From: Kappaphycus alvarezii
Lineage: Eukaryota; Rhodophyta; Florideophyceae; Gigartinales; Solieriaceae
DNA length: 64,000 nt
Direction of reading: 5' to 3'
NCBI GenBank assembly: GCA_002205965.3
Contig: NADL03000079.1
Location: 310,001-374,000, forward strand
A model generated the notes under the pieces. That model saw only the letters and a program-made list of their open reading frames with translations. It was not told the DNA's origin and searched no databases. This document shows positions 30,746 to 40,579 of this stretch, piece after piece. A program made the translations under genes and the position numbers. How positions within the stretch are numbered: position 1 is the first letter of the stretch; each line of letters begins with the position of its first letter.

Positions 30746-31392
30746 ATGGTCGTACTGTCGAGCAACAACTGCTCGTTAATTAAATTTTGGGGGTCCTGTG
30801 ATTTTTTCCTGGCCAAAACTATTGGGCCACTAGTGGATGCCGGTGCCCCATACTCAGCCGTTGGCAATGTTCAGCTTCGTCTTTTGACGGACCACATTGG
30901 ACAGGACGCTGGTTTTGAATTGCGATCTATCCCACTGTGACTCAAGGGCTACACTCACTGGCAATATGGCGTCGATGACCACTCTAGTACTCCTCGGTCT
31001 ATTCTTGCGTCTGTTGTGATTCCTGCCGTACGTAACAGGAACGAAAGGTGCTAACTCGCCACCTTGTATTGGATGACTGTAGTCAATGGGTTATCGGAAA
31101 CAATGTAACGATTGAATCCAACATTCTCCACATTTACTGCAATGCCCTGCAGTTTCATGCTGAAGGTACGGTTGGCCAATTCACCATGATCAATCAAGGC
31201 TTCTTGAGATACCTGCCTATGTCGCGTTTCGGCAACAAGACATGCAGAGCATCCGCTCTTTCATGCCTCAATGGCAGCGTCTCAAGAGACATACCCTGGT
31301 ATCAAGTCAAAGACATTGTGGACAAAGTGCACAACCATGTCCGCGGCCATGCTAACCTGACTGACATGAAATTACTGCTTGAGCGCAACTGA
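30746..31392 (+). pseudogene. Copia-1 protease and following region
   Basis: GPLVDAGAPYSAVG (about 30825-30865) matches GPLLDDGAPYSGMG in Copia-3, an aspartic protease active site. A second frame (31048-31392) has DDCSQWVIGNNVT, matching SSQWVIGRNIT. Stops and shifts separate the pieces. Confidence 0.65.
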
Positions 31393-31439
31393 CTGTGGAG
31401 TGACACTGTGTAAGACTAAGTATCGCACCTGATAGAAAA

Positions 31440-32125
31440 ATGTGTCTCATGCCGTTCCGCTTTCCCTCCACAACTTAGTAGAAAATTTTTCACCTCATCC
31501 ATGTCGCGCGGACTGAATCACATTATCTGCGCTGATCATTTCTACCTCGACACTGTCTGCTTGTTTCATTGTATAGATATCACTACAAGGTTTTTTGCTG
31601 CATTTGTTGTCAGATCTACCTCTGTAGACCAGGCGGTAATGGGCTCGAAGGTTGTTAGACCTCACAGTTCTGGCTCCCTGTATCAGTACAAGGTTAGCAG
31701 GCCTTTGGGAAGGGCCGTTTTCGTAAGTTCCTCGACGAAAGAAATATTTCATTTCGTCTCTTAATACCAAGTTGCCACAGTAGGAATACACTTTGAAAGC
31801 AAGCAAGGTGTAATCCGCACTCTCGTCCTTAAATTATGCATGGCTGAACCTCACACGGCTACAGAGCTTCTTTTCTTGTGTGCTCTTTCTATGTCTAATT
31901 ATCTATATGGAAACGATGTCATGTCTTCTTTTGAGCTAGGAAAGACTAAACAAGCCTCTAAGTGATGAATCTATCGCCTTCATCCCTGATGAAATTGTGT
32001 ATACACACAACAGACTTCAAGCTAAGCGCAACTTTGCACTTATACTCAAGTCCAAGTCCACAGATGAGCCACAACTTGAAACTGGCGATATGGTCGAAGT
32101 TTATTCCAATAATGATCTGATCTGT
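31440..32125 (+). pseudogene. Copia-1 integrase remnant
   Basis: This part corresponds to the Copia-3 integrase. It ends with NRLQAKRNFALILKSKSTDEP (about 32005-32065), which matches the segment after the Copia-3 catalytic core. It is cut by Copia-2 at about 32125 and resumes at 40580. Confidence 0.55.
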
Positions 32126-32233
32126 CCACACTGTGCCCGTCCGGAAGAAAAGGTGAGGCGTCAGATGCCGTGCTCTGGTTCGTCAAGAAATTAGAGAAGC
32201 AATCGGGGACAGTGGTGCGGTCGTTGCACACCG

Positions 32234-33019
32234 ATGGCGGAAAGGAATTTCAGAGGGCAACAGGCCATTCTACGGGCAGATGGGGTTGAAGTCAGTACGA
32301 CTACGAGCTATACCCCAGCGTCAAATGGTGTGTCCGAACGGTATCATGAAATTGCCATGTCAATGACCCGTGCAACATTGTTGCAAGCAAATCTTCCGAG
32401 AGGATATTGGCACTATGCTCTCCGAGATGTGACCGCGTGCAAGAACATGGTTCTGCACTCCAAGACAGGGAAAGTTCCCTTTGACTCCGTGTACGGGTAT
32501 CAATCACCTGAGCTACAGTACATCAAACCGTTCGGTTGTCGTATGCTCTATCAACCCGTCGCAGAAAGGCTACCGACCTTCAGTCAAAGGTTGGAGGAAG
32601 GCCTGTGTGTGGGACATGACGGTGGACGTGTCTACCTCGTGTTGACCGCATCGGGAATTGTCAGGACAAAACATGTCCGTGCGTATGAGGATGAGTTCCC
32701 TTACCTACAGTTGCTCCGTAGCGGAGAAGTTCAAGTGTCGTATGACGAAGGAGAAGACCACTCTGTCTCAGGTTATGTCGACATCCCGCTGTCCGGATCG
32801 GAAACTACAGTAACTGACCCAGTGGGTCAGGGGGCGATGGTGGCAACAATGACGGGGACGAAGACGGTTCCTCATCTTCATCCTCCTCCTCTAGTGAGGG
32901 ACCTGGCAATCCGATCCCGGAAGACATGCTCAACCACATGCCTGATGAGGGCGAAGAGGAACCCGAACCGGAAACAAGAAATTCGAATCGTCCTGGTTTG
33001 CATCCTGTCCGATCGGTGA
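32234..33019 (+). CDS. Copia-2 integrase C-terminal part
   Basis: The preceding frame carries LHTDGGKEF (second catalytic Asp, about 32222-32250). This frame carries NGVSERYHEI with the catalytic Glu, then GYWHYALRDV and the FGCRMLYQP and VRTKHVRAYED segments usual after a copia core. A one-base shift lies near 32275. Confidence 0.82.
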   Translation: MAERNFRGQQAILRADGVEVSTTTSYTPASNGVSERYHEIAMSMTRATLLQANLPRGYWHYALRDVTACKNMVLHSKTGKVPFDSVYGYQSPELQYIKPFGCRMLYQPVAERLPTFSQRLEEGLCVGHDGGRVYLVLTASGIVRTKHVRAYEDEFPYLQLLRSGEVQVSYDEGEDHSVSGYVDIPLSGSETTVTDPVGQGAMVATMTGTKTVPHLHPPPLVRDLAIRSRKTCSTTCLMRAKRNPNRKQEIRIVLVCILSDR

Positions 33020-33111
33020 GGTACAGTCATAAGGCCACGCCGAAGTTCGTTTCAACCTCCGACGATCCGAAATTGTCCCAGGCGCTCAAGTCAACCGAGC
33101 GGTAACAGTGG

Positions 33112-33771
33112 GTGGAGGCAATCAACGAGGAGTACAAGACCCTCCGCGATGCCAGAACATGGGATGAGAAGTCCGTCCCCCCACCAGGAGTTAAGGTTCT
33201 TCCGTCCGGAATCATCCTCAAGTTGAAGAGAGATGAGAAAGGGTATCAGAAACGGTTTAAAGGCCGATTGGTGGCCAGGGGGAACTTCCAAGATGAGGCA
33301 GACTTCCTGGAGTTTGAGATGTACGCTCCTGTCGCCTGCATCGAGTCCGTTCGGATACTGTTAGCCATAGCGGCAGCCAAGGTCTGGAAGACAAAGCACC
33401 TTGATGTAATGGGGGCGTTCCTGTACGCACCCCTGCCCGAATCGGAAGAAGTCTGGGTGAGGCTTCCCCACATCCCTGGGACATCGTTCAACTCCGTTCG
33501 GAAAATTTTCAGACTTCTGAAGTGCTTGCACGGTCTACGTCAAGCCCCGAAGCTATGGTACAAGACCCTTACTAAGGTACTCCGCCGACTCGGCTTCAGT
33601 ATGTCGAAGTCCAACGACTGCCTCTTTATTGGTGGTCAAGGTTCCGAAACAGTGTTCTTGTTAGTGTACGTGGATGACATTCTCATCACCGGCTCGGAAA
33701 GTACAGTATCTGATGTGAAGAAGGAGCTTTCGAAGCAATTCGTTACGTCCGAACTCGGAGAGTACACGCAG
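33112..33771 (+). CDS. Copia-2 reverse transcriptase, N-terminal two thirds
   Basis: Canonical copia RT: YKARLVARG-like FKGRLVARGN, YAPVACIESVRILLAIAA, KHLDVMGAFLYAPL, YGLRQAP-like HGLRQAPKLWY, and active site YVDD (33667-33678). A TAA near 33103 separates it from the linker upstream. It continues at 39310 beyond Copia-3. Confidence 0.9.
33767..33771. other. Target-site duplication of Copia-3, left
   Basis: CGCAG is repeated at 39305-39309. Removing Copia-3 with one copy restores the RT reading frame into FLGVQVQQ. Confidence 0.93.
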
Positions 33772-34323
33772 TGCAAAAAATTGGGATAGGTAGATCCAAA
33801 TGATAATAAATAGTTCCAACTTGAATAAATAAATAAATGCCACAATTGGACTTAGAATGAATAATGAATAGAAAACCAAATTTAATGATAGGTGATCGAG
33901 GGGAATATTTCGATAGCCCGAGGATGTAAAAATATTTCTAACAACCTAGACTACTTATACTCTACACCAGGGTGAACCTGCTACAAAAATCAGGTGAGCC
34001 GTTCAATAATTTTGGTAGACATAATTCAGGCTCAGCAATAATTATTGCAGTATTTTCCAGGTAAGCAATCATCCAGATAATAATTTTTGGTAGCATAAAT
34101 GCAATAATTATAGCCTGTATAATATAAAAACCCAACTGTAGGACATAAAAATTATTTCACACTGAATTCAGCATAAAATAGGGCCAGTGTAAAATACATA
34201 AAATTATTCCTTGATGATTCACAATAAATATAAATTGTGGGCCTCAATAAAAATATTGCTCCAAAGTTCAGCATCACTGTAGGACACCGGGATAGAGATT
34301 AAAATATTTGGTCAATTTTCACA
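33772..34323 (-). repeat. Copia-3 3' LTR (left)
   Basis: It starts TGCAAAAAATTGGG and ends AATTTTCACA. It pairs with 38751-39304. Confidence 0.93.
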
Positions 34324-34340
34324 CCACTTCCCCTTTGAAA
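34324..34340 (-). promoter_or_regulatory. Copia-3 polypurine tract
   Basis: The sense strand reads CAAAGGGGAAGTGG directly before the 3' LTR. Confidence 0.75.
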
Positions 34341-34353
34341 TATTGAACTAAAT

Positions 34354-35064
34354 TTATCCTGTTGACTGAGATGAATCCCGAGATAAAATATTACTCATAT
34401 CCATAGGTATAGATCCATCAAATAAAAGGAGCTTGAGCATGTCAGATACAGGACTGTCCTTTTTTGTGAGCGGGTCGGAGGGATTAATTGAACCAGGTAT
34501 CCATAGCATTTTCTTGATTTTGTTCGTTTCGAAATTATATCGAATTAATTGAACATCCGCTCTAATAGATTTGTCTTCAGGCACACGACAAGTAGATAGA
34601 GAGCTGAATAGATCTTTTGAATCAACAGCAACATGAAGAGGAATATTAATATTGAGAATTGTACTGTATGCTGCTGCAATAATTTTTCCTTCCTCGATAG
34701 CTTCACCAGCAGCCAATATTTCACCAGATGCAATAGATTTAACAGGACGCCGAGATAGATGTGAATGCCAATAAATTGTATGAAATATTGAATTACAATT
34801 TAAGGAGCCAATTAGCAACCCACCAATACATCCAAGTTGCGCATTTGTCGATCCGGCTGGTTTTCCTGCATCAGAAAAAACAACAACTGATAAATTGAAA
34901 TTTCCAGAAACTTCCGGGCGCCGATACGTGCTTGTAGAACCAAAAGATTTTAAATTCCGAAGCATAGAAGATTGGATAGATAAATCACGAACCAATGGAT
35001 TTGACCTTTTCTGTTGTAAATAACTTGCTGTAAAAGCAGACACTGGAGATGCAACCATACCCAA
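34354..35064 (-). CDS. Copia-3 RNase H region
   Basis: The 236-codon frame has the RNase H entry VVVFSDAGKPAG, a Glu-bearing SGEILAAGEAI segment, HVAVDSKDLFSSLSTCRV, and the tail WIPGSINPSDPLTKKDSP. It degrades the RNA strand during reverse transcription. Copia-1 has the matching VDSKDLFTSFSTQR at 42809-43255. Confidence 0.85.
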   Translation of the reverse strand: MGMVASPVSAFTASYLQQKRSNPLVRDLSIQSSMLRNLKSFGSTSTYRRPEVSGNFNLSVVVFSDAGKPAGSTNAQLGCIGGLLIGSLNCNSIFHTIYWHSHLSRRPVKSIASGEILAAGEAIEEGKIIAAAYSTILNINIPLHVAVDSKDLFSSLSTCRVPEDKSIRADVQLIRYNFETNKIKKMLWIPGSINPSDPLTKKDSPVSDMLKLLLFDGSIPMDMSNILSRDSSQSTG

Positions 35065-35690
35065 ATAGACAATTGAACCATTTAACGAATTAAAAGGAAG
35101 TTTTCAAATGAGTTCATTTCTTCATCAGGTTGTTTTCGACGATTTCTTGATATTGAATGAGGTTCCAGTCCATTTAGCTTTTCATCAGCTGAGACATTAA
35201 TTTTATAGTCATCAAACTGCATGATTTTAACTCCATTGAAATTAAAAGATCCAGGACTATGTACGATTGTACCAAGCTTATATACTTTCCAAGATCTTGG
35301 ATAAATTGCTTCTTAATTTTTTTGGTCCAGTAATAAGTATATCATCGACCAATTTAAAACAAGCAGAATTAATGATCCTTTTAAACTCATGAAAAATAAT
35401 TGGGGTATATAAACGACTGATTTCAATCCGAGGTCAAAGAAGTATTATCGAGTGTATTTGCCATTTTGCATTCGCGTTGACTAAACCATATGAAGCAGAC
35501 AGTAATAACCAATAGAAGGATTTTTCAGAGCATTCCCGAGGAGGTCTCACATAAACATCTCGTAATGCTGATCCAGATTGTAAAAATGCAGACTTCACAT
35601 CAACCTTTGATAAATTCCATTTAAAAATTGTAGCAATTGATAAGAGATTCTAATTGCCATCGGAGAACAAGATTCCGAATCAGTTCTCAA
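35065..35690 (-). pseudogene. Copia-3 reverse transcriptase, badly broken
   Basis: Pieces in three frames align with Copia-1 RT. The active-site segment reads FKLVDDILITG (LVDD at 35352-35341), with Leu where copia elements usually have Tyr. Multiple one-base shifts and stops occur. Confidence 0.7.
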
Positions 35691-36001
35691 ATTATTTTTC
35701 TCCTTGCCTCATTTCCATGCGGAGCAATTCGAGCCTTGCAATAATATTTTCCATCATCCAAAATTTTTATTTTGTATAAAACGTGACTGGATATTACATT
35801 CGAGTCGGGAGGAATTTTTGAAACATGAATTTTTGAACAGGTAGTGAGAAAATTATTTTCTTCCGTATTGTATGCATTTGAAATAATATGAGATGGAAGT
35901 CCAGATGCTTGATGAAGTAAAAATTCTTTAGATCCAAACCTTTTATGATAAAAACTCAGATCTTTTTGTTCAGATGATTTCAATTCCGTTCCAGGTAACA
36001 A
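35687..36001 (-). CDS. Copia-3 RT N-terminal segment
   Basis: It includes VISSHVLYKIKILDDGKYYCK and ARIAPHGNE, the counterpart of VINSHVLYKVK and ARIASHGNE in Copia-1 (41230-41340). These are the K-Rxv-hG entry motifs of copia RT. Confidence 0.75.
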   Translation of the reverse strand: MLPGTELKSSEQKDLSFYHKRFGSKEFLLHQASGLPSHIISNAYNTEENNFLTTCSKIHVSKIPPDSNVISSHVLYKIKILDDGKYYCKARIAPHGNEARRKII

Positions 36002-36051
36002 CTCAATTTCATGCGCATCAATTCCATCATTTTCATCAATAGGGATATGAA

Positions 36052-37059
36052 TTAAATTTTCAGGGTGTAGGGAACTAAGTTCAGATTCAATCGGAACATG
36101 TTCGAGAGATAATATGTTTTTAGATTCTGATAAATTTCCATCACTTTCTGATTCATTATATTTTCGACATCAGTATTCATATTTTGGTTAAAATTACCAT
36201 CATCAGAATGATCGTCAAAATTGTTTTCGCCCACATTCTTCACTTCGGTAATATTTGTTTCATCAGAAATATCTTCCACAGAATATTCAATAGACTGATT
36301 CAATAAATCATTTGCCTTTTGAATTTGGTATGCTAGTTCATTAGATGAAACGGAATGTCGGACATCTTCAATTGCCGCATGTATAAATTTTCCATTGGAT
36401 CCAGGTACTGTGACGATAAGAGATTTTTTGTCGAATTTCAATACTGGTTTGGGCGATGACCAAGATCCTCTTTCCGATTGGTAGATGAATAAAATTTCCA
36501 CAATATCGCCAACATTAATTGGAATATCGGTCACAGACTTTGATTTTAGAATAAGATTTAATTTCCTCTTGGCTATTAGCTCATTATGAGCTTCTCTTAA
36601 ATCATTTGGTAGACTTCGAGGACCAGAATTATCGATGGGTCGAGTGTGACCAGTGGCAAGCTCGTATGAAGAAACAACATCATTTCCATATAAATCATTC
36701 GATATTTGAAACATTCGAGCAATACGAACCGTATTACTTGCAGAAGAATCGGATATTTTTAAACGGATATAAATGTCTCTCAATATTTTATGTTTTGACT
36801 CAATATAATTTTTGTGGCGGCGGGAACCAATAGGACAAAGAAATTCCTCTTTCCTCAAGATAGCTTCTAAAATATCATTGTCAAACGCCTGATCTCCCAT
36901 TAAATTGTTAGGGTCCCAAAATGGTGTTAACCAGAGAGTCTCAATACAATTAAATTTTCCATCCTTAAAGAGGGCACTATTGAACCAGTTGAATACCTGG
37001 TAACTGAGTCCATAATGTGAAAAATATCCAAGTTTTCCACAAAAAAATGATCCACACAA
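36052..37059 (-). CDS. Copia-3 integrase, C-terminal half
   Basis: The 335-codon frame has GDQAFDN (likely second catalytic Asp), PIGSRRHKNYIESKHKILRD (with the catalytic Glu in IESKH), and KRKLNLILKSKS followed by a long acidic linker. This type of core differs from that of Copia-2 (NGVSERY). The upstream zinc-finger region is broken between 37060 and 37260. Confidence 0.75.
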   Translation of the reverse strand: MCGSFFCGKLGYFSHYGLSYQVFNWFNSALFKDGKFNCIETLWLTPFWDPNNLMGDQAFDNDILEAILRKEEFLCPIGSRRHKNYIESKHKILRDIYIRLKISDSSASNTVRIARMFQISNDLYGNDVVSSYELATGHTRPIDNSGPRSLPNDLREAHNELIAKRKLNLILKSKSVTDIPINVGDIVEILFIYQSERGSWSSPKPVLKFDKKSLIVTVPGSNGKFIHAAIEDVRHSVSSNELAYQIQKANDLLNQSIEYSVEDISDETNITEVKNVGENNFDDHSDDGNFNQNMNTDVENIMNQKVMEIYQNLKTYYLSNMFRLNLNLVPYTLKI

Positions 37060-37262
37060 ACCAATTCATTAAATCCGCGAGATATAGAGCTTAAAGATAC
37101 TGCACGAGGATGAGATGGTTTTTTTTGACATCACAAAATTTGCAGGAGTCAATTATGCTTGATAAATATTTTTTGCATTCATCGTCCCATATAAAATTTC
37201 TTTGTAACAATAGTTTTATATCATCATAATTTGAGTGACCACATACATGTTTGTGAACCTTA

Positions 37263-37880
37263 TTAATTATTTCTTCTTTTCAGCCCAAGATATATTTTTT
37301 GATGTATTGATATTGTTGGAACAAATTGCTGATAGAAATGAGTTTTCAATAGGTTCGGATGATTGTATAAATATATTTCCGGTACATAACAATGATGACC
37401 ATGATCCACCAATGTTATAGAATCGATTGAATTATTTGCGGACTCGAACTCGATGCGATTGTCCGTCATATGAATAATATTTGATTTTCTTGTGATATTT
37501 CTTCCAATAACCCATTGAGATGATCCACTGATTATTAGATGCCTTATTTTAACCTGATTTCCATTGTCTGAAATAGCTGATAAAAATATTGAACCGATCA
37601 TTTTTCTTTTTTCGCTTGAGTGGTCGCCATTTCCGTATTGCCAGAAGGGCGTGTCCTTGATACATTCAGGAAGTTCATCAAGAATTCCATTCCATTCCGG
37701 TAAAATAAATTTCGAAAGTGCTCGTAATTCAACAATACCCATTCCACTATACGGTGCTCCATCATCAAGTAACGGACCTGGGTATAACGTATTTGACGGA
37801 GAATCAAGCACCGTTTTTACCATATGAAATGTTACAGAACCAGAATCATTTTTGTCTTTGATATTTTCTGCATTTCCCAT
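37263..37880 (-). CDS. Copia-3 protease region
   Basis: GPLLDDGAPYSGMG marks an aspartic protease active site. SSQWVIGRNITRKSN further on matches Copia-1. Confidence 0.75.
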   Translation of the reverse strand: MGNAENIKDKNDSGSVTFHMVKTVLDSPSNTLYPGPLLDDGAPYSGMGIVELRALSKFILPEWNGILDELPECIKDTPFWQYGNGDHSSEKRKMIGSIFLSAISDNGNQVKIRHLIISGSSQWVIGRNITRKSNIIHMTDNRIEFESANNSIDSITLVDHGHHCYVPEIYLYNHPNLLKTHFYQQFVPTISIHQKIYLGLKRRNN

Positions 37881-38747
37881 TTAGATGATGAACCTTTATG
37901 ATAATTTTTAGCACTCTTGCATTTATCTTTTTCATAGGCCCAATGGCCAATTTCTCCACATCGGTCACAAGTTGATTTTGCCTTGAGGCAGCAAAGTCTT
38001 CAGGAGATAATCTTTGCTTATTATTTTTCTTGAAATTTTTCTTTTCTCCGTATGAAATATTTGATTGACTTGAAGAGATATATTTTTGAGCATTTCCATA
38101 TATTTGATTTGTATTTTTTGGTTTATCACATGCACGAATAATAGATGATATTTCTGAATATTTGATTAATTCTAGGATTTTTCCTTTTTCCAAATCGGCT
38201 TCTTCATGCTTCGGAGAAGCAGCAGCCAAAATAGATACTCGCTGGTTTGAATCAATTTTGGAATTAGCCAGGAGCAAAAATGATACCAGTGCTTCAGGTA
38301 ATTTCGAAGTACCAGTAGATGAATGAAATCGGGCAATTTGAGCATCAAACCGTGATTCAAAATTTTTGAAAGACTCATTATCACCACGAGTAGTGTGCAA
38401 TAGATCTAAGAATTTTTGAAATGTATCTGATATAGATGATAGAGGATCCACCTTATGAATAGCGTTAGCAATCGCTAATGCACCATTTTCAGACTGAATT
38501 TCTGTGTCTGGAATTTTCTTACAAATATCAAGAGCTCGTCCAAATAATTGTGATTGTAAGACAAGACCTTGTACTGCCTTAGGAACCTTATTAGAATTTG
38601 ATGCTGGTAATAAATCATGAACAGATTTCCATTTTGAACAGCATCAAAATATTTTTCTTGAGGTCCTTTACCATCCGTCCAAGGAGCCGTGCGAAGATCC
38701 CATGAAAATTTCGGCCTTGAAGGAATTTCGGGGCGATCTGGGCCCAT
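37846..38747 (-). CDS. Copia-3 Gag (frameshifted)
   Basis: The ATG (38747-38745) lies in the primer-binding site and gives M-G-P-D-R-P. PKFSWDLRTAPWTDGKG follows; the frame slips near 38640 and continues in 38451-37846. A zinc knuckle C-x2-C-x4-H-x7-C lies at about 37980-37930 in another frame. Copia-1 Gag aligns throughout. Confidence 0.8.
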
Positions 38748-38750
38748 AAC
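38738..38750 (-). promoter_or_regulatory. Copia-3 primer-binding site, half initiator-tRNA type, overlapping the Gag start
   Basis: Directly after the 5' LTR the sense strand reads GTTATGGGCCCAG. This is the reverse complement of the conserved anticodon arm CTGGGCCCATAAC of eukaryotic initiator tRNA-Met, the site used by the classical Drosophila copia element. The ATG inside is in frame with Gag. Confidence 0.85.
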
Positions 38751-39304
38751 TGCAAAATAATTGGGATAGGTAGATCCAAATAATAATAAATAGTTCCAAC
38801 TTGAATAAATAAATAAATGCCACAATTGGACTTAGAATGAATAATGAATAGAAAACCAAATTTAATAATATCTGATCGAGGGGAATATTTCGATAGCCCG
38901 AGGATGTAAAAATATTTCTAACAACCTAGACTACTTATACTCTACACCAGGGTGAACCTGCTACAAAAATCAGGTGAGCCGTTCAATAATTTTGGTAGAC
39001 ATAATTTAGGCTCAGCAATAATTATTGCAGTATTTTCCAGGTAAGCAATCATCCAGATAATAATTTGTTGGTAGCATAAATGTAATAATTATAGCCTGTA
39101 TAATATAAAAACCCAACTGTAGGACATAAAAATTATTTCACACTGAATTCAGCATAAAATAGTGCCAGTGTAAAATAGATAAAATTATTCCTTGATGATT
39201 CATAATAAATATAAATTGTGGGCCTCAATAAAAATATTGCTCCACAATTCAGCATCACTGTAGGACACCGGGATAGAGATTAAAATATTTGGTCAATTTT
39301 CACA
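38751..39304 (-). repeat. Copia-3 5' LTR (right)
   Basis: It pairs with 33772-34323. The right target duplication CGCAG follows at 39305-39309. Confidence 0.93.
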
Positions 39305-39309
39305 CGCAG

Positions 39310-40191
39310 TTCCTTGGTGTGCAAGTTCAACAAATTCCGGACGGTACTTTCCTCTCACAACAACCGTACATCGGCAAGATCATCGAAGCCGCAGGAATGA
39401 AGGAGGCAAAGCCAGCACCTTCCCCGCTACCTCTATCACACCCTCTGTATGAGGAGAGAAGAACGTTGAACGCTACGGAGACAAGGGCAATGGAAAACGT
39501 ACCGTATCGGAGAATCGTAGGGTTGCTACTTTTTCTGGCTACTAGAACCCGACCGGACATTGCTACAGCTGTGTCAATGCTGGGCAAGTTTCAGTCCGCA
39601 CCGGAAGTCAAGCACCGGAGGATGGCCAAGCATGTATTCCGCTACCTCATCGGTACGCAGGACATTGGCATCTTTCTACCGAACGGTGATGGACTGGTCA
39701 ACCTGAAGGCTTGGAGTGACGCGGACTGGGCCCGCGATCACACTCATCGTCGCTCCCGATCGGGTTATTTGTTGACCGCCAACGGTGGCCCTGTTGTGTG
39801 GAGTTCTAGGTTGCAGTCTGCAACCACACTGTCTACATCCGAGGCGGAGTTTTAAGCCCTCAGCACTTGTGTGCGTGAAGTCGTCTGGGTCCGCTCGGTT
39901 CTCAAGGAAATGTTTTGTCCCCAACGGAATGCTACTGTGGGTTTCCAGGACAACCTGGGTGCTATCCGATGGACGGAAGATGTTCAAGGACTCCGTAAGG
40001 TCTAGCAGATCGGTATTCGGTACCACTATGTTAAGGATACAGTCACCCACCGAACGGTTATGGTACAGTATATTCCTTCAACAAAAAACCGAGCGGACAG
40101 TCTAACCAAGATCATCATCGGTGATGTGTTGCTACAGCACCGAGAATGGCTTGGATGTGTTTCAGAGACCTAGCCGGCCCTCGAGGGGGCG
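39310..40191 (+). pseudogene. Copia-2 RT end and RNase H
   Basis: It resumes with FLGVQVQQ, then PYIGKIIEAAGM, YRRIVGLLLFLATRTRPDIATAV, GYLLTANGGPVVWSSRLQ and TLSTSEAEF, all usual in copia. A stop (39853-39855) directly follows SEAEF and another lies near 40003. The end (NRADSLTK) is near 40090-40110, and GAGGGGGCG before 40192 is the polypurine tract. Confidence 0.85.
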
Positions 40192-40579
40192 TGTCGGAAT
40201 GCCTCAGCAGTGAGTCATCCAAAATCTAATTACCGAGAACGGAAGAGCGGATCCTCAATGGAGTGGGAACTTGCGCATGTCGTCTATATTTTATTTGACC
40301 ATGTCGGAATTTCAATGTGGCAACAACTCACCGGTAAGGAGTAGTCTCCTCATATTCTGTGATCGTGTCACTTATCCGAGCGGTGTTTCTTTACGTTCTG
40401 TGATGCTCTCACTGCATCAGTAGTAATTAGTCCGTACCGGTAAGTTAGAATCGTTGTGGTGACTCCCTTAGACTTTTGTTCAAGTCGTTACCGATCGGTT
40501 AGTATTTAGTTTGACTTAGTAGGTCAACTTGCTCCCGACTCGGAGACCGAAGCGGAAAATCAACCCTTTCTATTCAACA
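40192..40579 (+). repeat. Copia-2 3' LTR
   Basis: It starts TGTCGGAATGCC after a polypurine tract and ends TTCTATTCAACA where Copia-1 sequence resumes. No partner LTR is present in the window. Confidence 0.75.

Larger units (their letters stand above)
33772..39304 (-). mobile_element. Copia-3, innermost copia-like element
   Basis: This 5,533-bp AT-rich element has LTRs 33772-34323 (552 bp) and 38751-39304 (554 bp), TG...CA ends and the duplication CGCAG. The LTRs differ at only a handful of positions. Minus-strand order is Gag, protease, integrase, RT, RNase H (Ty1/copia order). Base composition is much more AT-rich than the Copia-2 host. Frames are broken, most heavily in RT. Confidence 0.94.
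32126..40579 (+). mobile_element. Copia-2, 5'-truncated copia element, middle of the nest
   Basis: It begins abruptly inside the integrase core (SDAVLWFVKKLEK) without a 5' LTR, Gag or protease, and ends with a 388-bp LTR (40192-40579). The integrase, RT and RNase H are of the common Ty1/copia type and differ from Copia-1 and Copia-3. It is split at 33771 by Copia-3, whose target duplication CGCAG brackets the break. Confidence 0.88.
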
